Part shown: piece by piece, positions 34,975-43,300 of the stretch | How positions within the stretch are numbered: the stretch's first letter is position 1 | Layout of the letters: every line of letters starts with the position of its first letter | Assembly: GCF_002197685.1 (NCBI RefSeq) | Contig: NZ_NBBI01000004.1 | Span: forward strand, 332,687 to 396,686 | From: Sphingomonas dokdonensis | Lineage (GTDB): Bacteria > Pseudomonadota > Alphaproteobacteria > Sphingomonadales > Sphingomonadaceae | DNA length: 64,000 nucleotides | Direction of reading: 5' to 3' | Notes under the pieces: model-generated | Database searches by the model: none | Told to the model about the DNA's origin: nothing | The model's input: the letters and a program-made list of their open reading frames with translations, nothing else | Made by a program: the position numbers and the translations under genes

Positions 34975-35241
34975 ATGAAGAAGATCGTTCTGATCGCTGC
35001 CGCCGCCGGCCTGATGTCCGTGGCTGCTTGCTCGAAGTCGCCGGAGGCCGCCGCGGTCGAGAACAACGCCGACATGATGGCCGACAACATGGAAATGATG
35101 GCGGACAACCTCGAGGACATGGCCGACAACTCGTCCAACGCGATGGCGGCTGAAGGTCTCGAGAACGCGGCTGACAACATGGAAGACGCAGCGGACAACG
35201 TCCGTGATGCGGCTGACGAGCGCGTCGACAACATGCAGTAA
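34975..35241 (+). CDS. Small repetitive lipoprotein, 88 aa
   Basis: The precursor starts MKKIVLIAAAAGLMSVAACSKS, with a lipobox at VAAC, so Cys near residue 19 is probably lipidated. The mature part is a string of degenerate repeats built around MADNMEDMADN and AADNMEDAADN-like units, rich in Asp, Asn, Met and Ala, which could form an acidic helix or coiled coil. GGGAG serves as ribosome site and sits in a small hairpin (AATGCT at 34956-34961 with AGCATT at 34966-34971). A terminator follows. The function is unknown; sphingomonads carry similar short lipoproteins. Confidence 0.85.
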   Translation: MKKIVLIAAAAGLMSVAACSKSPEAAAVENNADMMADNMEMMADNLEDMADNSSNAMAAEGLENAADNMEDAADNVRDAADERVDNMQ

Positions 35242-35280
35242 TAGCTGCCTGGGCTTCGGCCCACAGCTTTTGCTTGAAGA

Positions 35281-35318
35281 AAAGGCGTTCCTGTTCACGC
35301 AGGGGCGCCTTTCCTTTT
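35281..35318 (+). terminator. Intrinsic terminator of the lipoprotein gene
   Basis: AAAGGCG (35281-35287) pairs with CGCCTTT (35306-35312), with an inner CCTG/CAGG pairing, followed by CCTTTT. It lies 40 bp after the lipoprotein stop. Confidence 0.75.
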
Positions 35319-35400
35319 ATGTGGGCCGCCTATCTCTGCCGCACCGCCGGATGGCCATTGCCGCGGCGCGCGACTGAGCTTAGGCAGATACCACGCGGAA

Positions 35401-35473
35401 GGGCCTGTAGCTCAACGGTTAGAGCTGGCCGCTCATAACGGCTAGGTTGCGGGTTCGAGTCCTGCCGGGCCCA
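35401..35473 (+). tRNA. tRNA with CAU anticodon, probably tRNA-Ile2 (lysidine)
   Basis: The 73-nt cloverleaf folds cleanly. The acceptor is GGGCCTG/CGGGCCC, the D-arm GCTC/GAGC, the anticodon stem GGCCG/CGGCT with loop CTCATAA, and the T-arm GCGGG/CCTGC. The CAT anticodon fits Met or the minor Ile tRNA whose C34 is converted to lysidine by TilS. The short D-loop and GG-starting acceptor match Ile2 types better than elongator Met. CCA is not encoded (ACCG follows). Confidence 0.9.
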
Positions 35474-35523
35474 CCGCGTGTCACTTGCGCCGGGCGAGAA
35501 CAACGCCTAGCGAGCACAAGCGT

Positions 35524-35602
<79 letters not shown>

Positions 35603-35656
35603 GTCGCTATCGCCGCACAGCCCGGCTCCTCGCCGCTTCCGCTTGGCTCCCCGTCG

Positions 35657-36046
35657 TCAAAGACCAGCCAGTTCGCCGATCGTCTCGCGCAGTGTCAGCG
35701 GGTCGAATGGCTTGACGATCACGCCCGCCGCGCCCAGCGCGCGATAGTTGGCGATCTGCGCCTGCCGACCCATGGCGGTGACGAAGATGAACGGCACGTC
35801 GCCGAGCCCATGAATGCTGCGCATCGCCGCCATCACTTCGGGCCCGCTCAGATCGGGCATCATCACGTCAAGCAATACCACCGCCGGTCGCCAAACCGGG
35901 TCCGCCACCAGCGCCAGTGCTTCCGCGCCGCCGCTCGCCAGCCGCAAGTCGATCCGCGGGTCACGCCTCAAGGCTAGTCGCACGATGTGGCGGATGTCCT
36001 TGTCGTCGTCGACGTACAGGATGGGCAGGTCGCCGGTCGTCATCAT
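35657..36046 (-). CDS. Single-domain response regulator
   Basis: The 129-residue receiver has the acidic pair in ILYVDDDKDIR, phospho-acceptor Asp in VVLLDVMMPDLSG, Thr in FIFVTAMGR, and Lys in GVIVKPFDPLT. There is no output domain. Its start overlaps the stop of the hybrid kinase by four bases (ATGA), so it is made with that kinase and likely receives phosphate from it or from the Hpt protein nearby. It is the last gene of the minus-strand signalling unit. Confidence 0.92.
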   Translation of the reverse strand: MMTTGDLPILYVDDDKDIRHIVRLALRRDPRIDLRLASGGAEALALVADPVWRPAVVLLDVMMPDLSGPEVMAAMRSIHGLGDVPFIFVTAMGRQAQIANYRALGAAGVIVKPFDPLTLRETIGELAGL

Positions 36047-38526
36047 CCTGCTCTCTCGTGTCGAACGGACAACACACGCCGGATCGTTGCCTTCAAGTCG
36101 ACCGCCGAGTGCCGCGATTTCACCACCACGGCGTCGACCAGCGCCTCGGGATCGAGCAGGACATCATGCGCCGAATAGACGATGGCAGGGATCGCTAGGC
36201 CGCACGTGGTGGTGAGGTCCGGCAGCAGATCAAGCCCCGTGCCGCTCGCCAGGTGATAGTCGAGGATCGCGAGGTCAGGGGTCTGGTCGCGCAAGATTGC
36301 GCGCGCCTCGGCCAGCGATCGCGCCTTCAGGATACGCGCGGTGCCCGACAGCGTCCGTGCGGTCACGTCCAGCGTGTCCTGATCGTCATCGAGATGGAGG
36401 ACGATCGGCATGTCGGCCTTGTTGGCGGGCATCGCCGCCGCCAGCGCAGCCTTGAGCCGTGCCGGATGGACCGGCTTGTCCATCCAGTCGACCAGGTCGA
36501 GCGAGAACCGCGCCGCCGCGTCGGCATTGCCATCGGGCGACACAAGGATGATCGACAGCGCACCGGGCGCCACCGCCCGCCGCACGTCGCGGGCGAACGT
36601 CAAGGCATCCGGATCGTCCAGCGCCATGTCGAGTATCAGCAGATCGTAGCCACCATCCGCCAGTGCGTCGCGCGCCGCCGCTGCCGAGGTGACCACCCTA
36701 CCCGTCAGCCCCTCCGCCTCGACGAGCGTCTGCAACTCCTGCCCCAGCCGGGCATCGGCCTCGCAGATCAGGACCTGCCGGCGATCCGCGTCGGCGCCTG
36801 CCGAATCAGCGGCGTCGATCGCCGGTAGCGAGAAGACGAAGCGCGTGCCGCCGGTCGGCCGGTCCTCGAACCAGATGTCGCCGCCGTGCCGCGTGACGAT
36901 GTCGCGCGCGATCGCGAGCCCCAGCCCCGTTCCCGACCAGCCCTCCGATCGTGGTGCACGCTCGAAGCGGCCAAAGATGCGGCTACGAAACTCCTCGGCA
37001 ATGCCGTGGCCTTCATCCGCCACCTCCACCTGCAACGCGCGCGCGTCATGGCGGGCGCAGACCGTCACCTTGCCGCCCTCCGGCGAAAACTTGACCGCAT
37101 TGGACAGGAGATTGGCGAGCACCTGAAGCAGGCGGGCTTCGTCACCTTCGACCATCAGGAGTTCGTTCGGCAGCTGACAATCCAGCGTTACCGCGTGACT
37201 GGTGGCGAGCACCGCATGGTCATTGCACGCCCGCCGCACCACGTCGCGCAGGTCGAGCGGCGCGGTCGCGAGGCGGAAATTACCGGCCTCGATCCGGTCA
37301 ATGTCCAGCATGTCGTTGATGAGCCGGATCAGCCGCTGCCCGTTGCTTTCGGCGATCTGGACGAGTTCCTGCGCCTCCTCCGGCAAGGCGCCGGCCGCAT
37401 CGGCCCGCAGCAACGACAGCGCACCGATGACCGAGGTCAGCGGCGTGCGCAATTCGTGGCTGATGGTTGAGATCAGCTCGTCTTTCAGCCGGTCGAGCCG
37501 CTGGCGTTCGGTCGTATCGCGCAGCGAAGCGACGATATGGTCGCCGTCGGGCAGCCGCATGACGCCCAGCGCAACGTCGAACAGGATCGTTTCGCCGAAC
37601 CGCGTTCGGATCGGCTGTTCCTGCAGAAAGCTGGTGCGCAGGCTGCCGTCCGCAAAGCCGATCCGCTCAATGAAATTTCCGACGCCAGGCGCGATGTCGG
37701 ACAGCATCGCGACATCGCGGCGCTCCGCGTCCTCCGGCGTATAGCCCAGCACGCGCGTGACCGCAGCGTTGATCGTCTCGATCGTGCCGCTCGCGTTGAT
37801 GATCACGATCGGGTCGGCGGTGGCGTTCAGGATCGTCTGGTTGCGCTCGGCCGCCTCATAGGCGGCGAGCGCGGCCTCGTATTTGGCGCGGCGCTGTCGC
37901 CACAATTGCGTCAGGATCACCGTCAGCGCCACGCTGGCGATCGCGGCGATGACCCACATCATCCACTCGATCCACGCCGCACGAGCACGGAACGCCTGCA
38001 CGCGCTGATCGCCGACCTGGATCTCGCGACGAAAGACGTTCCCGACCAATTGCTCGAACTGCGCCATCAGCCGTTGGCCATCGCCCTCGTTGATCCGGCG
38101 ACGCGCCGCGGCGGCGCCAAGCCGGTCGTACAGGTGGATCACCTCGTCCATCTCGGCGAACTTCGCGTCGGCGATGCGGCTCAACTCGCCGATCTGCGGC
38201 GGCGACCGCTCCTGCCGATACGCGCGGAAGAGATCGCGCAGCAGGCGTCGTACCGCCCCTTCCGCCGCGACATAGCGGGTGCGCAACTGATCCTCCCCGC
38301 CCAGCGCATAGCCGCGCTCGCTCGTCTCTGCCGCGCGCATCGTGGAGAGCAGGTCGACCAAATGGCTACGCCGGCTATAGGATTGCTGCGCCCCGAGGCG
38401 CAGCGTTTCCCAACGGCTATATTCCCCTTGGATCCAGAACAACGTGGCCGCGAGTACAATGGGGATCAGCAATGCAACGGCGACGAAGGGCCACGCCGAC
38501 GGCTTGCGCGGCGGCGCGAGTGTCAC
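36043..38526 (-). CDS. Hybrid histidine kinase: CHASE3-PAS-HisKA-HATPase-REC-REC
   Basis: The 827-residue protein has an N-terminal helix (WPFVAVALLIPIVLAATLFW), a periplasmic CHASE3 sensor (about 35-180, with MRAAETSERGYALGGEDQL), a second helix near 190-208, a PAS domain (about 225-345), HisKA with acceptor His in STISHELRTPLTSVIG, HATPase (NLLSNAVKFS, DEGHGIAEEF, GTGLGLAIA), and two receivers. The first receiver has LLILDMALDD and the second LHLDDDQDT with LAILDYHLASG. All catalytic motifs look intact. It overlaps the LuxR regulator upstream and the receiver gene downstream by four bases each, forming one operon. Confidence 0.93.
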   Translation of the reverse strand: MTLAPPRKPSAWPFVAVALLIPIVLAATLFWIQGEYSRWETLRLGAQQSYSRRSHLVDLLSTMRAAETSERGYALGGEDQLRTRYVAAEGAVRRLLRDLFRAYRQERSPPQIGELSRIADAKFAEMDEVIHLYDRLGAAAARRRINEGDGQRLMAQFEQLVGNVFRREIQVGDQRVQAFRARAAWIEWMMWVIAAIASVALTVILTQLWRQRRAKYEAALAAYEAAERNQTILNATADPIVIINASGTIETINAAVTRVLGYTPEDAERRDVAMLSDIAPGVGNFIERIGFADGSLRTSFLQEQPIRTRFGETILFDVALGVMRLPDGDHIVASLRDTTERQRLDRLKDELISTISHELRTPLTSVIGALSLLRADAAGALPEEAQELVQIAESNGQRLIRLINDMLDIDRIEAGNFRLATAPLDLRDVVRRACNDHAVLATSHAVTLDCQLPNELLMVEGDEARLLQVLANLLSNAVKFSPEGGKVTVCARHDARALQVEVADEGHGIAEEFRSRIFGRFERAPRSEGWSGTGLGLAIARDIVTRHGGDIWFEDRPTGGTRFVFSLPAIDAADSAGADADRRQVLICEADARLGQELQTLVEAEGLTGRVVTSAAAARDALADGGYDLLILDMALDDPDALTFARDVRRAVAPGALSIILVSPDGNADAAARFSLDLVDWMDKPVHPARLKAALAAAMPANKADMPIVLHLDDDQDTLDVTARTLSGTARILKARSLAEARAILRDQTPDLAILDYHLASGTGLDLLPDLTTTCGLAIPAIVYSAHDVLLDPEALVDAVVVKSRHSAVDLKATIRRVLSVRHERAG

Positions 38527-39182
38527 GCGCTCACGCCGCCCGCCACCTGACCGCCGAGCAGCGGCTGCACGGCCAGCAAGGCTTGCGCGCGATTGACGAC
38601 GCCCAGCTTGCGGAAAATCGCGGAAAGATGCGACTTCACCGTCGCCTCCGACAGGGCGAGATCACCCGCGATCTGTTTGTTGAGGCGCCCATCGGCCAGC
38701 GCGACGAGTACCTTGAGTTGCGCACTCGACAGGCTGGCAATCCGCCTGCTCAGCCCCGCCGCACTGCCGCTCCCCGGCACATGCGCAAATACGCAATTGC
38801 CGGCCAGGATTTCACGTATTTCGCCGACAAGCACATCGAGCGGGCGTGTCTTGTAAAGAAAGCCAGCCGCGCCAAGCGCCCGCGCCGCCTCTACCAAGGG
38901 CGCCTCTTCCTTGGCGGAAATCATCGCGACCGGCGTCGCTTTAGCCGCATGCTGCAATTGCATCAGACCGGAAAAACCGTGCGCATCGGGCAAGACGAGG
39001 TCGAGCAGAATCAGCCGATAGGATGAACGCTCGCTCACCATGGACAAGGCTTCGTTTACAGATCCAGCCGTGTCGACCGACACGCCCTGCGAGGCGGCGC
39101 GGGCTGCCAACGCGAGCCCCTCGCGCGTAAGCGGATGGTCGTCGGCAATCAGAATACGGCTGCTCAGATTGGATTGCGGCAT
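38523..39182 (-). CDS. LuxR/NarL-type response regulator
   Basis: The 219-residue protein has an N-terminal receiver (ILIADDHPLTREGL; Asp in LILLDLVLPDAHG; AMISAKEEA; Lys in FLYKTRP) and a C-terminal LuxR HTH (SSAQLKVLVALADGRLNKQIAGDLALSEATVKSHLSAIFRKL). It is a DNA-binding output for the phosphorelay encoded with it. The ATG at 39182 has AAGGGAAAG upstream. The stop overlaps the hybrid kinase start by four bases. An inverted repeat lies just upstream in the divergent promoter region. Target genes are unknown; the DUF11 operon next door is an obvious candidate. Confidence 0.93.
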   Translation of the reverse strand: MPQSNLSSRILIADDHPLTREGLALAARAASQGVSVDTAGSVNEALSMVSERSSYRLILLDLVLPDAHGFSGLMQLQHAAKATPVAMISAKEEAPLVEAARALGAAGFLYKTRPLDVLVGEIREILAGNCVFAHVPGSGSAAGLSRRIASLSSAQLKVLVALADGRLNKQIAGDLALSEATVKSHLSAIFRKLGVVNRAQALLAVQPLLGGQVAGGVSA

Positions 39183-39249
39183 CTTTCCCTTGCTTCGCTG
39201 CCCGATGATCGAACGTGCTGTCGCTAACAGATAGCGCGGCGACAGACAC

Positions 39250-39268
39250 TTTGCTACCAATTGGCAAA
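39250..39268. promoter_or_regulatory. Inverted repeat in the LuxR/Hpt divergent promoter
   Basis: TTTGC (39250-39254) and GCAAA (39264-39268) flank the palindrome CCAATTGG. The site lies between the divergent LuxR-type regulator and Hpt genes, where an autoregulatory operator is expected. The symmetry is seen; binding is inference. Confidence 0.4.
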
Positions 39269-39308
39269 CAAAAAGCTGGAGGGATTAATACGTAAATTCC
39301 ATCATACC

Positions 39309-39914
39309 GTGCTTCTTCAAACCGGATTGAAAGAAAGTTCATTCCTGTTTGAAGCATTGCGTGGCGCCGGCTGGTCTATACTTTCAGGCGATACTGCGAC
39401 GTCAGACGATGCAACCATGATCGTTTCATCACCCAGCTCTGACGACCAAGCACCACTTCCCACCGACGCGAAGCTGAGCATCGCTCTGGGTGTGCCGTCC
39501 TATCACTCGGCGGCCGGCCATGATGCATGGATTACCGGCGAAGAAGACAGGGCCGAGTTGACCGCCTTCTTCACCCGCTGGTTGCCGCCGGACCTTGCCG
39601 CACTGGAGCGCCTTGCGGACGCTTTCGGCCGCCCTGCCGTCGAGCAGTTGACCGTCAGCTTGCGGGAGGAGCTGCGCGGTGCGTTGGCCGCTTTGTCGCG
39701 AGGCGACCTGCCGGACGGCCACAAACTCTCGGGCCTCGCCGGCACGTTGGGCTTCGCGGCAGCCAGCGAAGCATGGCGCGACGCGGACAAGGCGTGCGGC
39801 ATCGACGACGCGCGGCGAACCAGCCGCACTGCAATCGTCGCCATCACACATTGGCTCGAATCCGCCGGTCAACCGACTTTGGCTAGCGGATCTTCACTCG
39901 AAAGCGCAGGGTGA
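39309..39914 (+). CDS. Hpt-domain protein with degenerate receiver-like N-terminus
   Basis: The C-terminal part has a histidine-phosphotransfer signature, GHKLSGLAGTLGFAAASEAW, within a four-helix-like stretch of about 100 residues. The first 90 residues read like alternating strands and helices of a receiver (VLLQTG, ALRGAGWSILSGD, ATMIVSSP, KLSIALGV, DAWITG) but lack the acidic pocket and acceptor Asp. The start is unclear: GTG 39309 is used here; TTG 39261 overlaps an operator-like repeat; GGAGGG ends five bases before an ATA codon at 39288. It is divergent from the phosphorelay operon and its end overlaps the DUF11 gene's stop region by 32 bp. Confidence 0.65.
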   Translation: MLLQTGLKESSFLFEALRGAGWSILSGDTATSDDATMIVSSPSSDDQAPLPTDAKLSIALGVPSYHSAAGHDAWITGEEDRAELTAFFTRWLPPDLAALERLADAFGRPAVEQLTVSLREELRGALAALSRGDLPDGHKLSGLAGTLGFAAASEAWRDADKACGIDDARRTSRTAIVAITHWLESAGQPTLASGSSLESAG

Positions 39915-40395
39915 AGGATCCACTCGTTCTGAACGTGCCTGTCGGCTTCACGCGGATTGCCCGCACCGCGGGGTCGTAGCCGTCGGCATCGGGTACCGGC
40001 GTGTAGCCCCAACTGGTGCCATTCGAAAATTCCAGGCCATCGGTCGTGCTGGCAAGCCCGCCGAAACTGTAGGTCAGCCCGCTATCGCCAAGCCCGAGAA
40101 GCGCACCGTCGACAAACGCGACCGGCCCGCTACCTGCAGCACCAAGATCGCGCACGCGCAGCATGGTCCCGGCCGGCAGCGGATCCTCGAACGCGGTGAC
40201 TCGGACGGTTTTGCCGAGATTGGCAAGCGGATTGGACAGCGCAATCGTGTAATCCACCTCGGCGCCCGGAATCGACAGCGGCACCGTCGTTTGCACCGGT
40301 GCGGAAACGACCTGCGCGCTCTTGGTGACGCTGATCGGATCGGCCAGCGCCGGAGCGGCCGCCACGCCCGCGATCAGGAGCAGGAGCCGCCTCAT
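39883..40395 (-). CDS. Secreted DUF11-like protein, 170 aa
   Basis: A signal peptide (MRRLLLLIAGVAAAPALA) is followed by a single beta-sandwich of DUF11 type: VTKSAQVVSAPVQTTVPLSIPGAEVDYTIALSNP in outline, then ANLGKTVRVTAFEDPLPAGTMLRVRDLG. The final strands end SGSFTLRFRVKIR. DUF11 repeats occur in surface and cell-wall-linked adhesin-like proteins. It is the last gene of a four-gene operon and overlaps the giant protein by four bases (ATGA at 40392-40395). It probably works at the cell surface together with that protein, which is inferred from coupling. Confidence 0.85.
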   Translation of the reverse strand: MRRLLLLIAGVAAAPALADPISVTKSAQVVSAPVQTTVPLSIPGAEVDYTIALSNPLANLGKTVRVTAFEDPLPAGTMLRVRDLGAAGSGPVAFVDGALLGLGDSGLTYSFGGLASTTDGLEFSNGTSWGYTPVPDADGYDPAVRAIRVKPTGTFRTSGSFTLRFRVKIR

Positions 40396-43300
40396 TTGCG
40401 CCCCACCATCCGGCCAAGCGTATCGCGATCGAACTTCATCCGCATCGTTACATAAGCGCCCGACCGTGTGTAGCGGTCATCCTCGAAATCGCGGTCGCGA
40501 TAACCGGCGATGTTGTAGCCGGCGCTGATCCACATGTCCTTGGCGGGCGACACGCCGATGGACGGGCCGGCGCTGAACGCCACGCGGCCGGGGCTGACCG
40601 CATGCTGCACCGAACCTTGCACGCCGATGTCGACATGCTGGCCGAGATCCTGCCGCAGATCGAAACCAAGAACCTGGATGAAGCCGGTGTAATCGTCATC
40701 GCCATAGCTGCCGCGCACCCATTTCGCGCCGTGATAAAGCGTGCCCGACAGGCCGTGGGCGTCGCCTTCCGATCCGGTGCGATAGTTCACCGCGATATTA
40801 TGGATCGCGCGCAGTGTGTCCTGCCCGGTGCCGTTGCCGCCCGGCACGGCCAGCACATTGCGGCCGACGATCGCGCCATCCGCACGCTCGCTGCGCAGCT
40901 CGGCCCGGTCGAGCACCGACCAGCGGCTGTCGAGCGGCCGCCACGCCACCGCCACATCCGCATACAGGCTGCGAGCCTTCGCACCGTCCTGCTGCGTCAC
41001 CGTGAAATAGCGCAGGCCAGCGGCAATGGTCTTCCCCTCGCCCAGCGTGCGGACAACATCGGCCGTCACGCCAAAGCGATCGTTCTGGTCCGAGCGCCGA
41101 CGCTCCAATCGCCCGCGCCAGTTCCACTGATCGTGGCGATAGGTGAGGCCCAGCGTCATCGCGACATAATCGCCATCATTGTTCGCCGCGTCGATCATGC
41201 CGATGCTCCCGCCGCTCCCTGCCTGGAAAGGGCGGATCGCCGCGCCGGCAGGAATGGCGCCGCGCACGGTAGTGCTTGCGTCCAGCGTCGCATCCAGCGT
41301 CAGCGCCTTGGCCAGCGTCACCGACTGGATCACGCCATATTGTCCGTAGAGCCGCGCCGCGCCTGGCCCACCCGCAATGTCGCCGAACGCCTGCTGATTG
41401 AGTGTCCCCGTCACTTTGCCCCCCGGCCACAATGTCGCGTCCAGGCCGACCTGCGCGTTGTTCACGGTCGCGTCCTTGCCTTCGGCGATCTCATATCCAC
41501 CGATCAGGCGGATCGCGGGGGTAAGGCGATAGGCCGCCATCAGCTGGTGGCGCGCCGGGAAATCCACGCTGTCCTTCGCGCCGTCGGGGGCGAATTGCGT
41601 CTGCGCCGTTACCGACAGCTTGCCGCCCAGCAGCGCCTGCGTGCCGCCCAGCGTCAGCAGCTTCGAATTGCGATCCTGCCCGTCCAGCCCGGTGTCGAAC
41701 GCGAACTGCGTACCGGCGAAGATCGTGCCGGCCGCCCGCCGCAGCTCAACCCGCGCCTCGCCCGCCATGCGCCGGCCCGGCCCGTCGATCTGCACTTCGC
41801 GCCAGGCCGCCCCAGTCAGCGACACCCGGTCGGTCGCGCTCCAGCGCCCGTCGAAGCCGAACTTGCGGGTGCCCGCCTCCACCACGCTCTGTTGGCGCAC
41901 GCCAAAGGCGGTGTCCTGCTGGCGGGCATAGGCCAGCATATCGAGCCGGGCGCCGCGATGCTCGACTTCGGCGAGCCACGCCTGCCCTGTGCCGATGCCC
42001 TGCGCGCCGCCCGTCGCCGCCTCGGCGCGCAGCTCGGTGGTGTCGTTCAGCTTCGCGCGCAGGTCCATGCCGGCGACGGTGGCGCCCTGCGCCTCGTCAC
42101 GGATCGCCGAGATGCCCAGCTCCACCGCGTCGCGAGCCAGTTTCGCTGCCGCGCGCCCGCCAGCGCTCAACTTCTTGCCGCGACCATAGGTCTCGTAATC
42201 GACGACGATGAACACCGGATTGTTGGCCAGATCCTTGCCCAGCACCGGATCGCGGAAGCGGATGGTGCCGATCGTCGGGTCGATGTCATAATCGATATGC
42301 CGCGTCATCGGCGTGGCCGAGAGCACCCGCTCGGGGCGCAGCCGGTCGCGCACCTCCAGCCGCAGCTTGTCGCTGTTCGGCACGATGTCACGGCCCGACA
42401 GGCGATACGGCCCGGTCAGCCCCGCCCCGCGGATCTCGTCGCGGGCATAAACCTCGTCGCTGTGCGCCGCAAAGCCGGCCACGCTCACGCGCTTGCCGCT
42501 ATATTCCGCCTTCACGCCGTTCAGCGTACGGCTGTAGCGGGTCAGCTGCGTCACTGTCATGCCGGTCTCGAAATCGCCGAACAGGGCATAGAATTCGCGC
42601 CGCTCCAGCCGCAGGTACAGCTTGCGCGAGGTGGCCGCGTCCTGCCCCTGGCGGCTGCGATCGCCATAGACGGTATAGTAGCGATCCGGGTCGATCACGC
42701 CCAGCAGCCCGCGGCTGCGGTCATACGCGCGGTCGCTGTCATAGGCGATCGTCAGTAGCCACGACCCCTTGATCCGCCCCTTGGCATAGAAAGCGAGCTG
42801 CCCGTCACGCACCACCTTGCCGCGCGCGTGGCGGGGCAGATCGGTGCTGCGCGTCTTCAGCGTATCGTGTCCCAGCGTGCCGGCGGCAAAGCCCACCAGC
42901 ATCCAGTCCTTCGTCGCACCGGTCAGCCACGCCCGCGTATCGACCGCGCGCGAAACCTTGCCGTCGCTCAGCATCACGGTGGCACGCAGCGCGCCCGCCT
43001 GCGTCGTCGGCTCCAGCACCACATAGGCAAGCCCCTCGTCGCCGATGACGCGCGCGACGGCGGCGGGCGTGGGCCGCGCCAGCAGGCCGCGCGTGGCATC
43101 CTGATCAGGCTCGATGGCGACGCGATAGGGCGCTGCGATCGCCACCGGCACGATGGTGCCGTCCCGCACTGGCCGGCCGTCGCGATCGGCCAGGCGGATG
43201 GCGAGCAGCGGGCGGCTCAGCCCATCCGCAACCAGTCGGCTCGCCTCAGGCACAAGCGTCGCACTGGCCGGCGCACCGGCGACATGCACCGTGCGGGTAA

